Origin: Brevibacterium gallinarum
GTDB taxonomy: Bacteria; Actinomycetota; Actinomycetes; Actinomycetales; Brevibacteriaceae
Direction: 5' to 3'
Assembly: GCF_014836885.1 (NCBI RefSeq)
Contig: NZ_JACSPY010000006.1
Location: 124,001-188,000, forward strand
DNA: 64,000 bases
Each line of letters begins with the position of its first letter. The stretch's first letter is position 1. The translations under genes were made by a program, and so were the position numbers. Positions 7,429 to 18,055 of this stretch are shown in pieces. Below the pieces are notes generated by a model, which was given only the letters and a program-made list of their open reading frames with translations, was not told the DNA's origin and made no database searches.

Positions 7429-10299
7429 ATGGCACAACTGACGTCCTTTCGCGCCGCGTGCGCCGGACTGCTCTCCGCTGCTCTGGCCACGGCCGGTATG
7501 GCCGCCGCCGGGCTCGCGACGGCAGCCCCGGCACACGCAGCGCCCACCACCGAACTCATCAGCAGCGGCAGCACCGAATGGCGCTACCTCGATGACGGCA
7601 CCGATCCCGCCGACGGGCTGACCGAACGCACCGGCTGGACCGCCGCTGACTTCGACGACTCCGCCTGGCCCACCGCCGCCGGCAGCTTCGGCGCCCTCCA
7701 CGGCGAACTCCAGCCGCTCTCCGGTGGTCATACGCCTGACAATCTGCTCACCCAGCACAAAGACGGCAGCACGGAGAACCACGAAGCGTTCTTCTTCCGC
7801 ACCACCGTCGACGTCACCGCTGCCGACCTCGACAGCCAGAAGCGCCTGACCGGCTCCATCCTCTACGACGATGCCGCAGCGGTGTACGTCAACGGTGAGA
7901 AGATCGCCGGCTTCGACGACGCCGGCATCTCCTACCCGTCCGAGGGCGAAGGACGCAACCTCGTCTACGGCGGCTCCAACGCCTCGGCGCCCAAGACCGG
8001 CACCATCGACGTCGCCGCCGATGTGCTCACCGCCGGTGAGAACACGATCGCCGTGCAGCTCCAGCAGGGCCGGGCCACCAGCTCCGACATCTACCTCGAC
8101 GTCGCCGACCTGACCCTGAGTGCTCCGGAGGAGAAGCCGGTGCACCACTCGCTGCTGCTGGGCATCGGCGCTGACCCGAGCGAACGCTACATCTCCTGGT
8201 TCACCAGCTCAGGTGTCGATGAGTCCGTGCAGATCGCAGCCGGTGCCCACACCGACATGCCCGCAGACGCACAGACCGTCGCTCCCATCACCCGCGGCAC
8301 CAGCGCAGTCGCCGGTGAGGAGTACGTCCACGCCACCGTGACCGGACTCAAACCGGGCACCTACTCCTACCGCGTCGGCTCCGAGGCCGGCGGCTGGACG
8401 GACATCGAACAGTTCCGCGTCTACGAGAACACGCTCGAGCACCAGTTCACGTTCATGGGCGACGCACAGATCGGCGCCTCGGGCAACGTCGAGAAGGACG
8501 CCGCCGGCTGGCAGGCCACCCTCGATGCGGCCAACACCATGTACCCGGATGCGCAGTTCATGTACTCGGCAGGCGACCAGGTGCAGACCTACGCCGGTGA
8601 CGCCGGAGAGTACCGCGGCTACCTCGCCCCCGAGCAGATGCGCACCCAGGCCTCCGCGCAGACACTCGGCAACCACGACTACAACCGCACGAAGATCCAG
8701 GAACTCTACGGCCAGCACTTCCACCAGCCGAACATGTGGGACGGCGACCCGAGCAAGGGCACCTACTGGTTCAAGTACAACGGCGTCCTGCACCTCAACA
8801 TCAGCACCGAGGACCGCGGCCGCTACGACGACTACCGCGCCTACCTCGAACAGATCATCGCCGAGCAGTCCCACGACACCCACTGGACGGTGCTGACCTT
8901 CCACCGCTCGATCTACTCCTCGGGAACCACGCACTCCCAGTCGCTGACGACCAAGGGCCTGCGGGACGGCATCGCCCCGATCGTCAAGGACCTCGACATC
9001 GACCTCGTGCTCGCCGGTCACGACCACAGCTACACCCGCACCCACCTCATGGACGGCACCGAACCAGTGCTGCCCGAAGGCGCCGGGGCAGGTGCTGAGG
9101 GCGCCGGCTACGCGGCTACCCCGGACACCAACCCGGACGACGGCCACGACGTCGTCTATCCGAAGGACGGGCAGGTCATCTACATCACCGCCAACTCCTC
9201 CTCCGGGTCGAAGTACTACGACCTCGTCCCCGATGCGATGGTGCCGTGGAAGCACCTGAACAATCAGAACTACACCCCGCAGTTCACCAACGTCGACGTC
9301 AAGGAATGCTCGATCACCTCGACGACGATGACGCACACCGGCGACCAGGTCGACAAGGTCGAGCTCGTCAAGGACGGTGAGGCCCCGACGATCACCCACC
9401 CGGGTGACACGACCGTCCGCCTCGGTGCCGACTTCGATCCGATGGCCGGTGTCGAGGTCTCCGACGCCTGCAGCGATGTCACCGTCGGCGACATCACCGT
9501 CACCGGTGACGTCGACACCGCAACCCCGGGCGACTACGAGCTGACCTACACGGTCACCGACTCCTCGGGCAATGAGGCCACCGCCACCCGCACGATCACT
9601 GTGGCCGCCGGCGACGAGCCCACCGAAGACCCCACTGAGAAGCCGACGGACGATCCCACCGGTGAGCCGACGGACGACCCGACGGACCCCTCGGATGACC
9701 CGAGCGAGCCGAGCGAGGATCCCACCGACCCGAGTGAGGACCCGTCTGACAGCGTGCGCGAACTGACCGTCACCCCTGAGACGATCACCGCCGCCGACTT
9801 CGTCACCGATGGCGCCGTCGAGATCGTCGCCCGCGGCTGCACACCGGGCAGCACCGCAACCGTCACCGTCGAACCGGAGGGCTCGGGCGTCACCGCGTTC
9901 ACCGACACCGCAACCGCCGACGAGACCGGCGCTGCAGCGTTCACCGTCTACGGCGAGAACGCCGAGGCCCCGGAAGCCTACATCGGCAGCTACGACGTCA
10001 CCGTCCGCTGCGCAGGCGGAGACGATCTGACCGGCCGGTTCAGCGTCGTCGCAGAAGATGACGGCGATGACGAGGGATCAGACGACGGCCGCGACGATGA
10101 CGGCCGCGACGATGACGGCCAGGGCGGCGGTGACCGGGACGACGACGGCACGCGCGAGGACCGCAACCGCGACTCCGACGGCCGTGAGCTGCCGCGCACC
10201 GGCAGCGACATCACCTGGGCGCTCGCCGCCGGCGGCGGACTCGTCGCGCTCGGCGCCGGAGTCTTCGTCCTCGCCCGGCGCAGGACGAACCTGACCTGA
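7429..10299 (+). CDS. Secreted, sortase-anchored purple-acid-phosphatase-like metallophosphoesterase
   Basis: A 956-residue surface enzyme. It has an N-terminal signal peptide with likely cleavage after AHA (about residue 36), a galactose-binding-like region, and a fibronectin-type purple-acid-phosphatase N-domain at about 235-335. The metallophosphoesterase domain spans about 335-600 with FMGDAQIG, SAGDQVQ, LGNHDY, FHRSIYSSG and AGHDHSYTR, the metal-ligand blocks of the family. An Ig-like DUF5011-type domain lies at about 650-730. Then come a Glu/Asp/Pro/Thr/Ser-rich stalk, a further all-beta region and a very acidic linker. LPRTG at 921-925, a hydrophobic helix and RRR end the protein, the classic sortase signal. 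It probably releases phosphate outside the cell. Transcribed alone, with terminators on both sides. Confidence 0.93.
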   Translation: MAQLTSFRAACAGLLSAALATAGMAAAGLATAAPAHAAPTTELISSGSTEWRYLDDGTDPADGLTERTGWTAADFDDSAWPTAAGSFGALHGELQPLSGGHTPDNLLTQHKDGSTENHEAFFFRTTVDVTAADLDSQKRLTGSILYDDAAAVYVNGEKIAGFDDAGISYPSEGEGRNLVYGGSNASAPKTGTIDVAADVLTAGENTIAVQLQQGRATSSDIYLDVADLTLSAPEEKPVHHSLLLGIGADPSERYISWFTSSGVDESVQIAAGAHTDMPADAQTVAPITRGTSAVAGEEYVHATVTGLKPGTYSYRVGSEAGGWTDIEQFRVYENTLEHQFTFMGDAQIGASGNVEKDAAGWQATLDAANTMYPDAQFMYSAGDQVQTYAGDAGEYRGYLAPEQMRTQASAQTLGNHDYNRTKIQELYGQHFHQPNMWDGDPSKGTYWFKYNGVLHLNISTEDRGRYDDYRAYLEQIIAEQSHDTHWTVLTFHRSIYSSGTTHSQSLTTKGLRDGIAPIVKDLDIDLVLAGHDHSYTRTHLMDGTEPVLPEGAGAGAEGAGYAATPDTNPDDGHDVVYPKDGQVIYITANSSSGSKYYDLVPDAMVPWKHLNNQNYTPQFTNVDVKECSITSTTMTHTGDQVDKVELVKDGEAPTITHPGDTTVRLGADFDPMAGVEVSDACSDVTVGDITVTGDVDTATPGDYELTYTVTDSSGNEATATRTITVAAGDEPTEDPTEKPTDDPTGEPTDDPTDPSDDPSEPSEDPTDPSEDPSDSVRELTVTPETITAADFVTDGAVEIVARGCTPGSTATVTVEPEGSGVTAFTDTATADETGAAAFTVYGENAEAPEAYIGSYDVTVRCAGGDDLTGRFSVVAEDDGDDEGSDDGRDDDGRDDDGQGGGDRDDDGTREDRNRDSDGRELPRTGSDITWALAAGGGLVALGAGVFVLARRRTNLT

Positions 10300-10323
10300 T
10301 GATCAGCGAACCTGACCTGATGA
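10286..10323 (+). repeat. Direct repeat duplicating the phosphatase stop region
   Basis: CGAACCTGACCTGATGA occurs at 10286-10302 and again at 10307-10323, a 21-base period. The last codons and stop of the phosphatase gene have been tandemly duplicated, leaving a second copy in the untranslated tail. Confidence 0.7.
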
Positions 10324-10371
10324 CCAGGCAGACGCCAGCCTGAGCCACCACCTCGGCCACGGCAGACAGGG

Positions 10372-10401
10372 ACGCGGCCGCACGGGCCGGGGGGGCCGCG
10401 T
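10372..10401 (+). terminator. Terminator-like hairpin after phosphatase gene
   Basis: ACGCGGCC (10372-10379) pairs with GGCCGCGT (10394-10401), followed by TCTGCTGTC. It lies between the convergent phosphatase and phosphatidyltransferase genes, so it may serve both. The rest of 10300-10450 shows only the direct repeat noted above. Confidence 0.55.
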
Positions 10402-10450
10402 TCTGCTGTCAGGACACGCACCCGGCCGGCTGCCGCCTCGGAACCGGAGC

Positions 10451-11032
10451 TCACACCTCGGGTGTGGGACGCTGCCGGCCGATCCGGATGAGCATGAGTG
10501 CGTAGTGGATGCCGGCGGCGAGGTGGAGGATGACGCCGATGCTCAGCAGCCCGAGCGCGATCGCCTCGATCGGGGTGGTCGCCAGCGTCGGGGCGCTGCC
10601 GAGCAGCAGCAACGGCAGCCCGGTCATGATGAGCGCGGTGCGGATCTTGCCCAGCCAGGTGACGTGCGAGTCCTGCGTGGCGTGCATGCGGGTCGCGCCG
10701 ACGATGCCGAGTGCGAGGTCGGTGAGCACGATGACGAGCAGCATCCACACCGGCAGGATCCCGAAGAGCGTCATCGCCGCGCAGATGAGCGCGATGCCCA
10801 GGCGGTCGGCGACCGGGTCGAGGACCGCGCCGACGCGGGAGGCCATGTTCCAGCGGCGGGCGATGAATCCGTCGATCCAGTCGGTTGCCCCGAACATCGC
10901 CAGCGCAGCGGTGGCCAGGATCCGGTCGCCGGGTTCGCGCATGAGCCAGATGACGATCGGTACAAGCACCACCAGCCGGATGACCGAGATGACGTTGGGC
11001 AGCGTGAGCACCTCGCGGCGGGCCGGTCTCAT
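10451..11032 (-). CDS. CDP-alcohol phosphatidyltransferase family membrane enzyme
   Basis: A 193-residue integral membrane enzyme with about six spans. It carries the full family signature D-x2-D-G-x2-A-R-x8-G-x3-D-x3-D, read here as DWIDGFIARRWN followed by GAVLDPVADR, at about residues 51-77. Members transfer a phosphatidyl group from CDP-diacylglycerol to an alcohol such as glycerol-3-phosphate, inositol phosphate or cardiolipin precursors; the acceptor cannot be read from sequence. Its ATG overlaps the stop of the upstream binding-protein gene by four bases (ATGA), so the two are co-translated. That pairing with an osmoprotectant-type binding protein is unusual. Confidence 0.9.
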   Translation of the reverse strand: MRPARREVLTLPNVISVIRLVVLVPIVIWLMREPGDRILATAALAMFGATDWIDGFIARRWNMASRVGAVLDPVADRLGIALICAAMTLFGILPVWMLLVIVLTDLALGIVGATRMHATQDSHVTWLGKIRTALIMTGLPLLLLGSAPTLATTPIEAIALGLLSIGVILHLAAGIHYALMLIRIGRQRPTPEV

Positions 11033-11967
11033 GAGGCCAGGTCCTTCTCCGCCAGCCAGTCGCGGGCGATCGGCGCAGCCTCGCGGGTGCCGTAGTGGCT
11101 GCGCCGATTGAGCTGCTGGAGTTCGGCGATGTCGAGGCGCAGCGCCGCTCGGGCCAGCGCCTCGGTGAAGAACGGGTGCAGACTCGGCACCACCAGCGGA
11201 GTGACGAGCTGGGCGAGGACGAGTTTGCGCGGATCGCCCAGCACCTGCAGCTCGTCGCTCTCAAGCGCAGGATCGGCCGCCGGGATGAGCGCCACCAGCA
11301 CCTCGCCGGCGGTGAGCATATCGCGGGCGGCCAGCGTGTCACCGGGAATCGTGTCGATGTACTCAGCCGTGACCCCGTAGGCATCCTCCAGCCCGCGCGG
11401 GCCGTACGGGCGGTGGCGCACATGTGCTCCAGCCGCGATCGTCACCGGCTCATCGGCCCCGCGCAGCTCGCCGATGTCGACGAGCCGATGCTCCTGACCG
11501 TAGTCGCGGCGGATGACGAAGCACTCATGGTCAGCCGCCTCGGCAGGAGCGAGCACACGCATGTTCGTCGGCAGCGCCGACTGCAGGGCCAGCTGGATCT
11601 GGGCGGTGTCGACCTCGCGGATGTCGGGTTTGAAGTACTGCAGCAGGTGCCCGCCGTACTCCGGGAACACCTCGAGCCCACCGGCCATGAACTGCGGCAG
11701 ATAGTCCTCCCGCTGACCCAGCTCGAACTTCCGCTCCACCTCCGCGCCGGCGTCCTCGAGCACCTGGGCGAAGATCTCGGCGATGAGGATGTTCGAGTAG
11801 TACGACTGCGAACCCACCCGCACGCGCGTGCCCGGCTCAGGCTTCTCCTCCTGCGGGGCCCGGATGATCGGCTCGGTGAGCCCGCACCCGGACAGCAGAG
11901 CCCCAGCCGCCGCCGAGGCGGTGAGTCCGGCTGCGGTGAGGAACCGCCGCCGAGGCAGTGGGGCCAT
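11029..11967 (-). CDS. Osmoprotectant (glycine betaine/choline)-type ABC substrate-binding lipoprotein
   Basis: A 312-residue extracytoplasmic lipoprotein. The N-terminus has a twin-arginine stretch RRRFLTAAG and a lipobox LSGC at about residue 28, so it is probably a Tat- or Sec-exported, lipid-anchored protein. The mature part matches the OpuAC/ProX/OsmF group: VRVGSQSYYSNILIAEIFAQ, a Glu-Tyr-Gly 'FPEYGG' block and LAPAEAADH. ATG 11967 is chosen because the lipoprotein signal starts there and AAAGGACAGG lies upstream. No ABC ATPase or permease gene is adjacent; instead it is coupled to a CDP-alcohol phosphatidyltransferase. The ligand is an inference from the family. Confidence 0.85.
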   Translation of the reverse strand: MAPLPRRRFLTAAGLTASAAAGALLSGCGLTEPIIRAPQEEKPEPGTRVRVGSQSYYSNILIAEIFAQVLEDAGAEVERKFELGQREDYLPQFMAGGLEVFPEYGGHLLQYFKPDIREVDTAQIQLALQSALPTNMRVLAPAEAADHECFVIRRDYGQEHRLVDIGELRGADEPVTIAAGAHVRHRPYGPRGLEDAYGVTAEYIDTIPGDTLAARDMLTAGEVLVALIPAADPALESDELQVLGDPRKLVLAQLVTPLVVPSLHPFFTEALARAALRLDIAELQQLNRRSHYGTREAAPIARDWLAEKDLAS

Positions 11968-12091
11968 GGTCTGGGCACCTGTCCTTTCGTGCCGGGAGGG
12001 TGGGGCGGGTGGCTGCCGGGAGGGCTTCGGCATCGAGTGTAGCGAGGGGAGATGGACGGGCGCTGGCCGCAACCCGGCAGGGGGCCGACGC

Positions 12092-12103
12092 TAGACTGGC
12101 GGC
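12092..12103 (+). promoter_or_regulatory. -10 box for a leaderless lipoprotein transcript
   Basis: TAGACT at 12092-12097 is a good actinobacterial -10 hexamer and ends six bases before the ATG at 12104. Transcription would begin at or next to the A of the start codon, so the lipoprotein mRNA is predicted to be leaderless. No Shine-Dalgarno sequence is present. Confidence 0.55.
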
Positions 12104-12727
12104 ATGCGACGCATCGACTTCCGCCGTCTGCTCGCACCTGCCGCCTGGAAGATGACAGCCGCTGTGATCGGGGTGCTGAGCCTGACGGCGCTGGCCGCCT
12201 GCGGGGATGGCGAGACGACCGGGCAGACCGGGAATACCGGGCAGCCGGCAGAGACCGCCGGGCAGACGAGCGCTGCCGATGCGGGTGACGACGCCGAGGC
12301 GGAAGACGATGCCGAGGCGGAAGACGATGCCGAGGCGGGTGACGATGCCGAGGCGATCGATGTCGCCCAGTCGGTCTCCGGGCTCAGCGCAGCCGGATAC
12401 ACCTGCAGCAGCGAGACGTGCACGCGCACCGAAGCCGGTGTCGACTACACGGTGAGCCTGAGCGAGGACGAGCTGGAGGCCGAGGTGCGTGAGACCGGAT
12501 CGCAGACCGCCCTGCACCCGCACTACGACACCCTGCTGCGCGAACTCGGCCAGGCAATCGAACCCGGCCGGTACGCCGGCATGGACTGGGATGCGATCCG
12601 CGAATGGGCCAATGCGCATGCCGACTCCGATGACCACGGCACCGCAGCCGGTGACTGGACCGTCTCCGCCCGCTTCGACGACACCAGCGGACAGCGCGCC
12701 CGCCAGCTCGTCATCACCCGCTCCTGA
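12104..12727 (+). CDS. Small secreted lipoprotein with acidic repeat linker
   Basis: A 207-residue protein with a lipoprotein signal (hydrophobic helix, then LAAC at about residues 30-33). After the lipid-anchor Cys comes a Gly/Thr/Gln-rich spacer, then an acidic linker of four DDAEAE/DDAEAG units at residues 62-85. The C-terminal domain of about 120 residues has one Cys pair (TCSSETC) and no family I recognise. It is divergent from the binding-protein gene and probably has a leaderless mRNA. Likely an extracytoplasmic membrane-anchored protein of unknown role. Confidence 0.75.
   Translation: MRRIDFRRLLAPAAWKMTAAVIGVLSLTALAACGDGETTGQTGNTGQPAETAGQTSAADAGDDAEAEDDAEAEDDAEAGDDAEAIDVAQSVSGLSAAGYTCSSETCTRTEAGVDYTVSLSEDELEAEVRETGSQTALHPHYDTLLRELGQAIEPGRYAGMDWDAIREWANAHADSDDHGTAAGDWTVSARFDDTSGQRARQLVITRS
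12287..12358 (+). repeat. Four in-frame 18-nt repeats in the lipoprotein gene
   Basis: Units at 12287-12304, 12305-12322, 12323-12340 and 12341-12358, based on GACGATGCCGAGGCGGAA with one to three changes. They encode the acidic DDAEAE hexapeptide repeated four times. Confidence 0.9.
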
Positions 12728-12835
12728 ACCGGCCGCGCGGACACGGCTGCGGGCGCATGGCGGCCCGAGGGGCCGCCGCACTGCAGCTGAGACGCACCCT
12801 TGACCAGGCTCGACGCCCGCTGGAACGATGAGCCT

Positions 12836-14152
12836 ATGGACGCCTCCCAGCCCTTCACCGAACCCCTGACTCCACCCGGCGACGTCGAGCCTGCCACGCT
12901 CATGATCACCGGAGACACGCCTCGGGACCGGGGCTATGCGCGCGGGCAGGCCGCCGCCGGGGACATCGCCCGGGCCGCGGCCGGGTATTCGGCCCTCTTC
13001 ACCGCAGGGCAGATCCCGCCCCAGTCCCAGCGCGATGCCGCCGAGGCCTCGCTCACCGCGCTCGAAGCGTGGGATCCCCGTCAGGTCGAGGAGCTGCTCG
13101 GGGTGGCCGCCGGCGCCGCCGCGGCCGGCGCGACGTTCGACGGTCAGCCGCTGGAGCTGTGGCATGTGGGCCTGGTCGCCGCCCGGACCGAGATCCTCAC
13201 CCTGGCCGTCGAACCGGCCCCGGAGTGCTCGACGATCGCCTACGCCGCACCCGGCCGCACCGTCGGTGTGCAGACCTGGGACTGGCACGCCGAGTTCGCC
13301 GGATACTGGCACTACCAGCAGGTCAGCCCTTGCGGGGAGCCGGGCCTGTCGCACGCGGGATTCGCCGAGTACGGGATGCTCGGCAAGATCGGGCTCAACT
13401 CCGCCGGCGTCGGGGTGATGCTCAACATCCTCAAGAACCGCGACGACGCAGCCGGCGGGGTGCCCGTCCACGCGCTGCTCGCCGGGGTGCTCGACCGGGC
13501 GCGCAGCGTCGAGGAGGCCCTCGACATCATCGACTCCGCCCACACCACCTCGTCCTCGGTCATCACCGTCGTCGGCTGCGATGACGCCGTCATGGTCGAG
13601 ATCAGCCCGCACGGCACGTCCCGGCTGCGCCACGACAGCGACGTCGTCGCCCTCGACGGCGAGCCGATCGGCCCCCGCACCCCTGCCCCGAACTCCGGAC
13701 GGTTCCCGCACGGGCCCGGCGGCGGGGACCGGGGGATCGCCGCCAGTGGAGGATTCCTCATCCACACCAACCACTTCATCGCACCTGACCAGCAGGACGG
13801 CGCCCTGCCGCTGTCGGCGACGAGCCGCTCCGAGGAGCGCATCAGCCTGCTCGACGAGAGACTGCGCGGCTTCGCCGTCACCACCTCAGCTGCCGGCGGA
13901 CCGCACCCGGGTGCCGACGATCTGCTCGCCCTCATGTGCACCGGCGACGGCGACGCCCCAGTGTGCACGAGCGCGGATGCGCACGCGCCGTTCGGGCGGC
14001 GCACCGCCACTCTCGTCACCGTTGCCATCGACCCGAACGTCGGCACGATCCGGATGTCCCCGGGCAGCCCCCGCGAGCTGTTCGGCACCGACGCGCCCGG
14101 CGCCTCGGGACCGGCCCAAACCGCACGCCGGGAGACCTTCGAGGTCAGGTGA
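12836..14152 (+). CDS. C45-family peptidase / acyl-CoA:6-APA acyltransferase-like Ntn hydrolase
   Basis: A 438-residue member of the family of penicillin acyltransferase (IAT). In this fold the chain cleaves itself before a Cys that becomes the N-terminal nucleophile. The candidate is C131 in ECSTIAYAAPG, followed by VGVQTWDWH, FAEYGMLGKIGLNSAGV and a later FLIHTNHF, all characteristic of the family. Bacterial members usually act on amide or acyl bonds of unknown natural substrates, not on beta-lactams. ATG 12836 is chosen; TTGACC lies 30 bases upstream, suggesting a promoter very close to the start codon. No partner gene indicates the substrate. Confidence 0.82.
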   Translation: MDASQPFTEPLTPPGDVEPATLMITGDTPRDRGYARGQAAAGDIARAAAGYSALFTAGQIPPQSQRDAAEASLTALEAWDPRQVEELLGVAAGAAAAGATFDGQPLELWHVGLVAARTEILTLAVEPAPECSTIAYAAPGRTVGVQTWDWHAEFAGYWHYQQVSPCGEPGLSHAGFAEYGMLGKIGLNSAGVGVMLNILKNRDDAAGGVPVHALLAGVLDRARSVEEALDIIDSAHTTSSSVITVVGCDDAVMVEISPHGTSRLRHDSDVVALDGEPIGPRTPAPNSGRFPHGPGGGDRGIAASGGFLIHTNHFIAPDQQDGALPLSATSRSEERISLLDERLRGFAVTTSAAGGPHPGADDLLALMCTGDGDAPVCTSADAHAPFGRRTATLVTVAIDPNVGTIRMSPGSPRELFGTDAPGASGPAQTARRETFEVR

Positions 14153-14242
14153 GCGGCAGACCGCCGTGAGACACTGAAGCTCCGGGACGCCGCAGTCCCG
14201 GCGACCGGCCGTGACCGGCCGGAGAAGGGAAGGACGCCTGCT

Positions 14243-16666
<2,424 letters not shown>

Positions 16667-16685
16667 GCTGAGCGGGGAGGTCACC

Positions 16686-16719
16686 GCCGCCTCGGGAACG
16701 GTACCGAAGCCGAGGCGGC
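16686..16719. terminator. Bidirectional terminator between YyaL-family and VOC genes
   Basis: GCCGCCTCGG (16686-16695) pairs perfectly with CCGAGGCGGC (16710-16719). It lies between two convergent stop codons. The CGCCTCGGG core recurs in several other intergenic stretches of the window. Confidence 0.7.
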
Positions 16720-16722
16720 CGG

Positions 16723-17523
16723 TCACTGCCCGTTGAGTACGAACTCCGCCCCACACGGGTCGGTGACATGGGCGAACGTCCCGAACGGGGTGCTCCCGGT
16801 CGCCCCGATCGCGGCGCCGAGGCGCTCGGCTGCCTCGCAGCCGGCGGCGACCTCCGGGGTGTGGAAGTAGATGAGCCAGCGGGAGGACTGCTCCGGGCCC
16901 GGCATCGTCGCGGCATCGGCGAGCCCGCACACCACCGGACAGGGCGTGCCGTCGTCCAAGGTTCCGGTCGGGGAGCCGTTGGTGACATACCGGGTACCGT
17001 CATGGACGGCGCCGGTGCGATCGACGAGCGCCCAGTCGAAGACGTCGCAGTAGAACTTCGCGGCGGCGTCGAAGCCGGTGCTGCGGCACTCGAACCACGC
17101 CGGGGTGCCGGGCGCATGCGGCAGGTCGAAGCCGGCGATGGTGCCCGGCTGCCACACGTTGACTGTCGCGCCACCGGGATCGTCGACGAAGATGAGCGCG
17201 CCGGTCTTGCCTGGGCTTGGAGCCTCGTGCGGCTGTGCGCCGGCAGCCCGGGCGCGCTCGGCGGTGCGCGTGAGGTCGTCGGAGCGCAGGTACACCCCGA
17301 AGCTGCTCGGCCACGGCTGGCCGGCTGGATCGGTCATCCCGCGGGTGTCGACGAAACCGCCGACAGTGTGGCCAGCAGAGGTGATGATGGAGAACTCATC
17401 CGGCCCGGCTGGAGCCGCGAACTCCCAGCCGAAGAGACGGTGGTAGAAGTCCTGCGAGCGGTCGGGGTCCGGTGAGCCGAGATCGAGCCAGCACGGCGCA
17501 CCGGGCCGGAAATCAGCAATCAT
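16723..17523 (-). CDS. VOC-fold (glyoxalase/bleomycin-resistance) protein, two-domain, Cfp30B-like
   Basis: A 266-residue cytoplasmic protein made of two tandem VOC modules (about 5-125 and 140-264). Each begins with a PxW(L/F)(D/E) element, GAPCWLDLGSPD and GTPAWFECRS, and continues with a FYxxxFxW stretch. Actinobacterial members include the 27-kDa antigen Cfp30B; a catalytic activity is not established. ATG 17523 follows AAAGGAC at good spacing. The gene starts 11 bases after the stop of the PhnB-like gene, so they form an operon. It is a paralogue of the VOC gene at 18056, probably by local duplication around the PhnB-like gene. Confidence 0.87.
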   Translation of the reverse strand: MIADFRPGAPCWLDLGSPDPDRSQDFYHRLFGWEFAAPAGPDEFSIITSAGHTVGGFVDTRGMTDPAGQPWPSSFGVYLRSDDLTRTAERARAAGAQPHEAPSPGKTGALIFVDDPGGATVNVWQPGTIAGFDLPHAPGTPAWFECRSTGFDAAAKFYCDVFDWALVDRTGAVHDGTRYVTNGSPTGTLDDGTPCPVVCGLADAATMPGPEQSSRWLIYFHTPEVAAGCEAAERLGAAIGATGSTPFGTFAHVTDPCGAEFVLNGQ

Positions 17524-17534
17524 GGACAGTCCTT

Positions 17535-18014
17535 TCACGCACCCCGGCCAGCGGCTTCGAGAGCGCTGATGTCGAGCTTGTGCATCTGCATCATCGCCTG
17601 GATCTGCTCATCGGTCTGGAGGAGATCGGACATGTTCGCCGGCACGATCTGCCAGCTGAGCCCGAACCTGTCTTTGCACCAGCCGCACTGTTCGGATTCG
17701 GGCACGTGCGACAGTGCCTTCCAGTAGTAGTCGATTTCGTCCTGGTCTTTGCACTGGACAGTGAAGGAGATCGCCTCGGAGAACGTGAACAGCGGGCCGC
17801 CGTCGAGGCAGATGAACGAGACCCCGTTGAGGATGAACTCCCCGGTGAGCACTTTGCCCTGCTTGCCGACGAAGTGCTCGCTGAGCGACTCGTCGGGGTA
17901 TTCGGCGATGGAGACGATGCGCGAGTTGGGGAAGACGCTGACGTAGTAGTCCATCGCCTCCCGCGCATTCGAGTCGAACCACAGACACGGACTGATCGGC
18001 AGAATGGTTGACAT
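17535..18014 (-). CDS. PhnB-like VOC-fold protein
   Basis: A 159-residue single-domain protein of the PhnB / '3-demethylubiquinone-9 3-methyltransferase' VOC group. Hallmarks are CLWFDSNAREAMDYYVSVFP at the N-terminus, FICLDGGP, SFTVQCKDQDEIDYYW in the middle, and CGWCKDRFGLSWQIVP near residue 120. The methyltransferase name is a historical annotation; these proteins are metal-binding VOC folds of uncertain activity. It sits in an operon-like run of three VOC genes read leftward and downstream of an AraC-type regulator. Confidence 0.9.
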   Translation of the reverse strand: MSTILPISPCLWFDSNAREAMDYYVSVFPNSRIVSIAEYPDESLSEHFVGKQGKVLTGEFILNGVSFICLDGGPLFTFSEAISFTVQCKDQDEIDYYWKALSHVPESEQCGWCKDRFGLSWQIVPANMSDLLQTDEQIQAMMQMHKLDISALEAAGRGA

Positions 18015-18055
18015 GATGTTTCCCTATTGTGTTGGGCTGGATGCGACCGGGCTGG

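Noticed and set aside
11837-13774. 645-codon leftward frame over the lipoprotein and C45 genes
   Set aside because: Antisense frame spanning several real genes, of biased Gly/Arg/Val composition; the opposite strand has clear family signatures.
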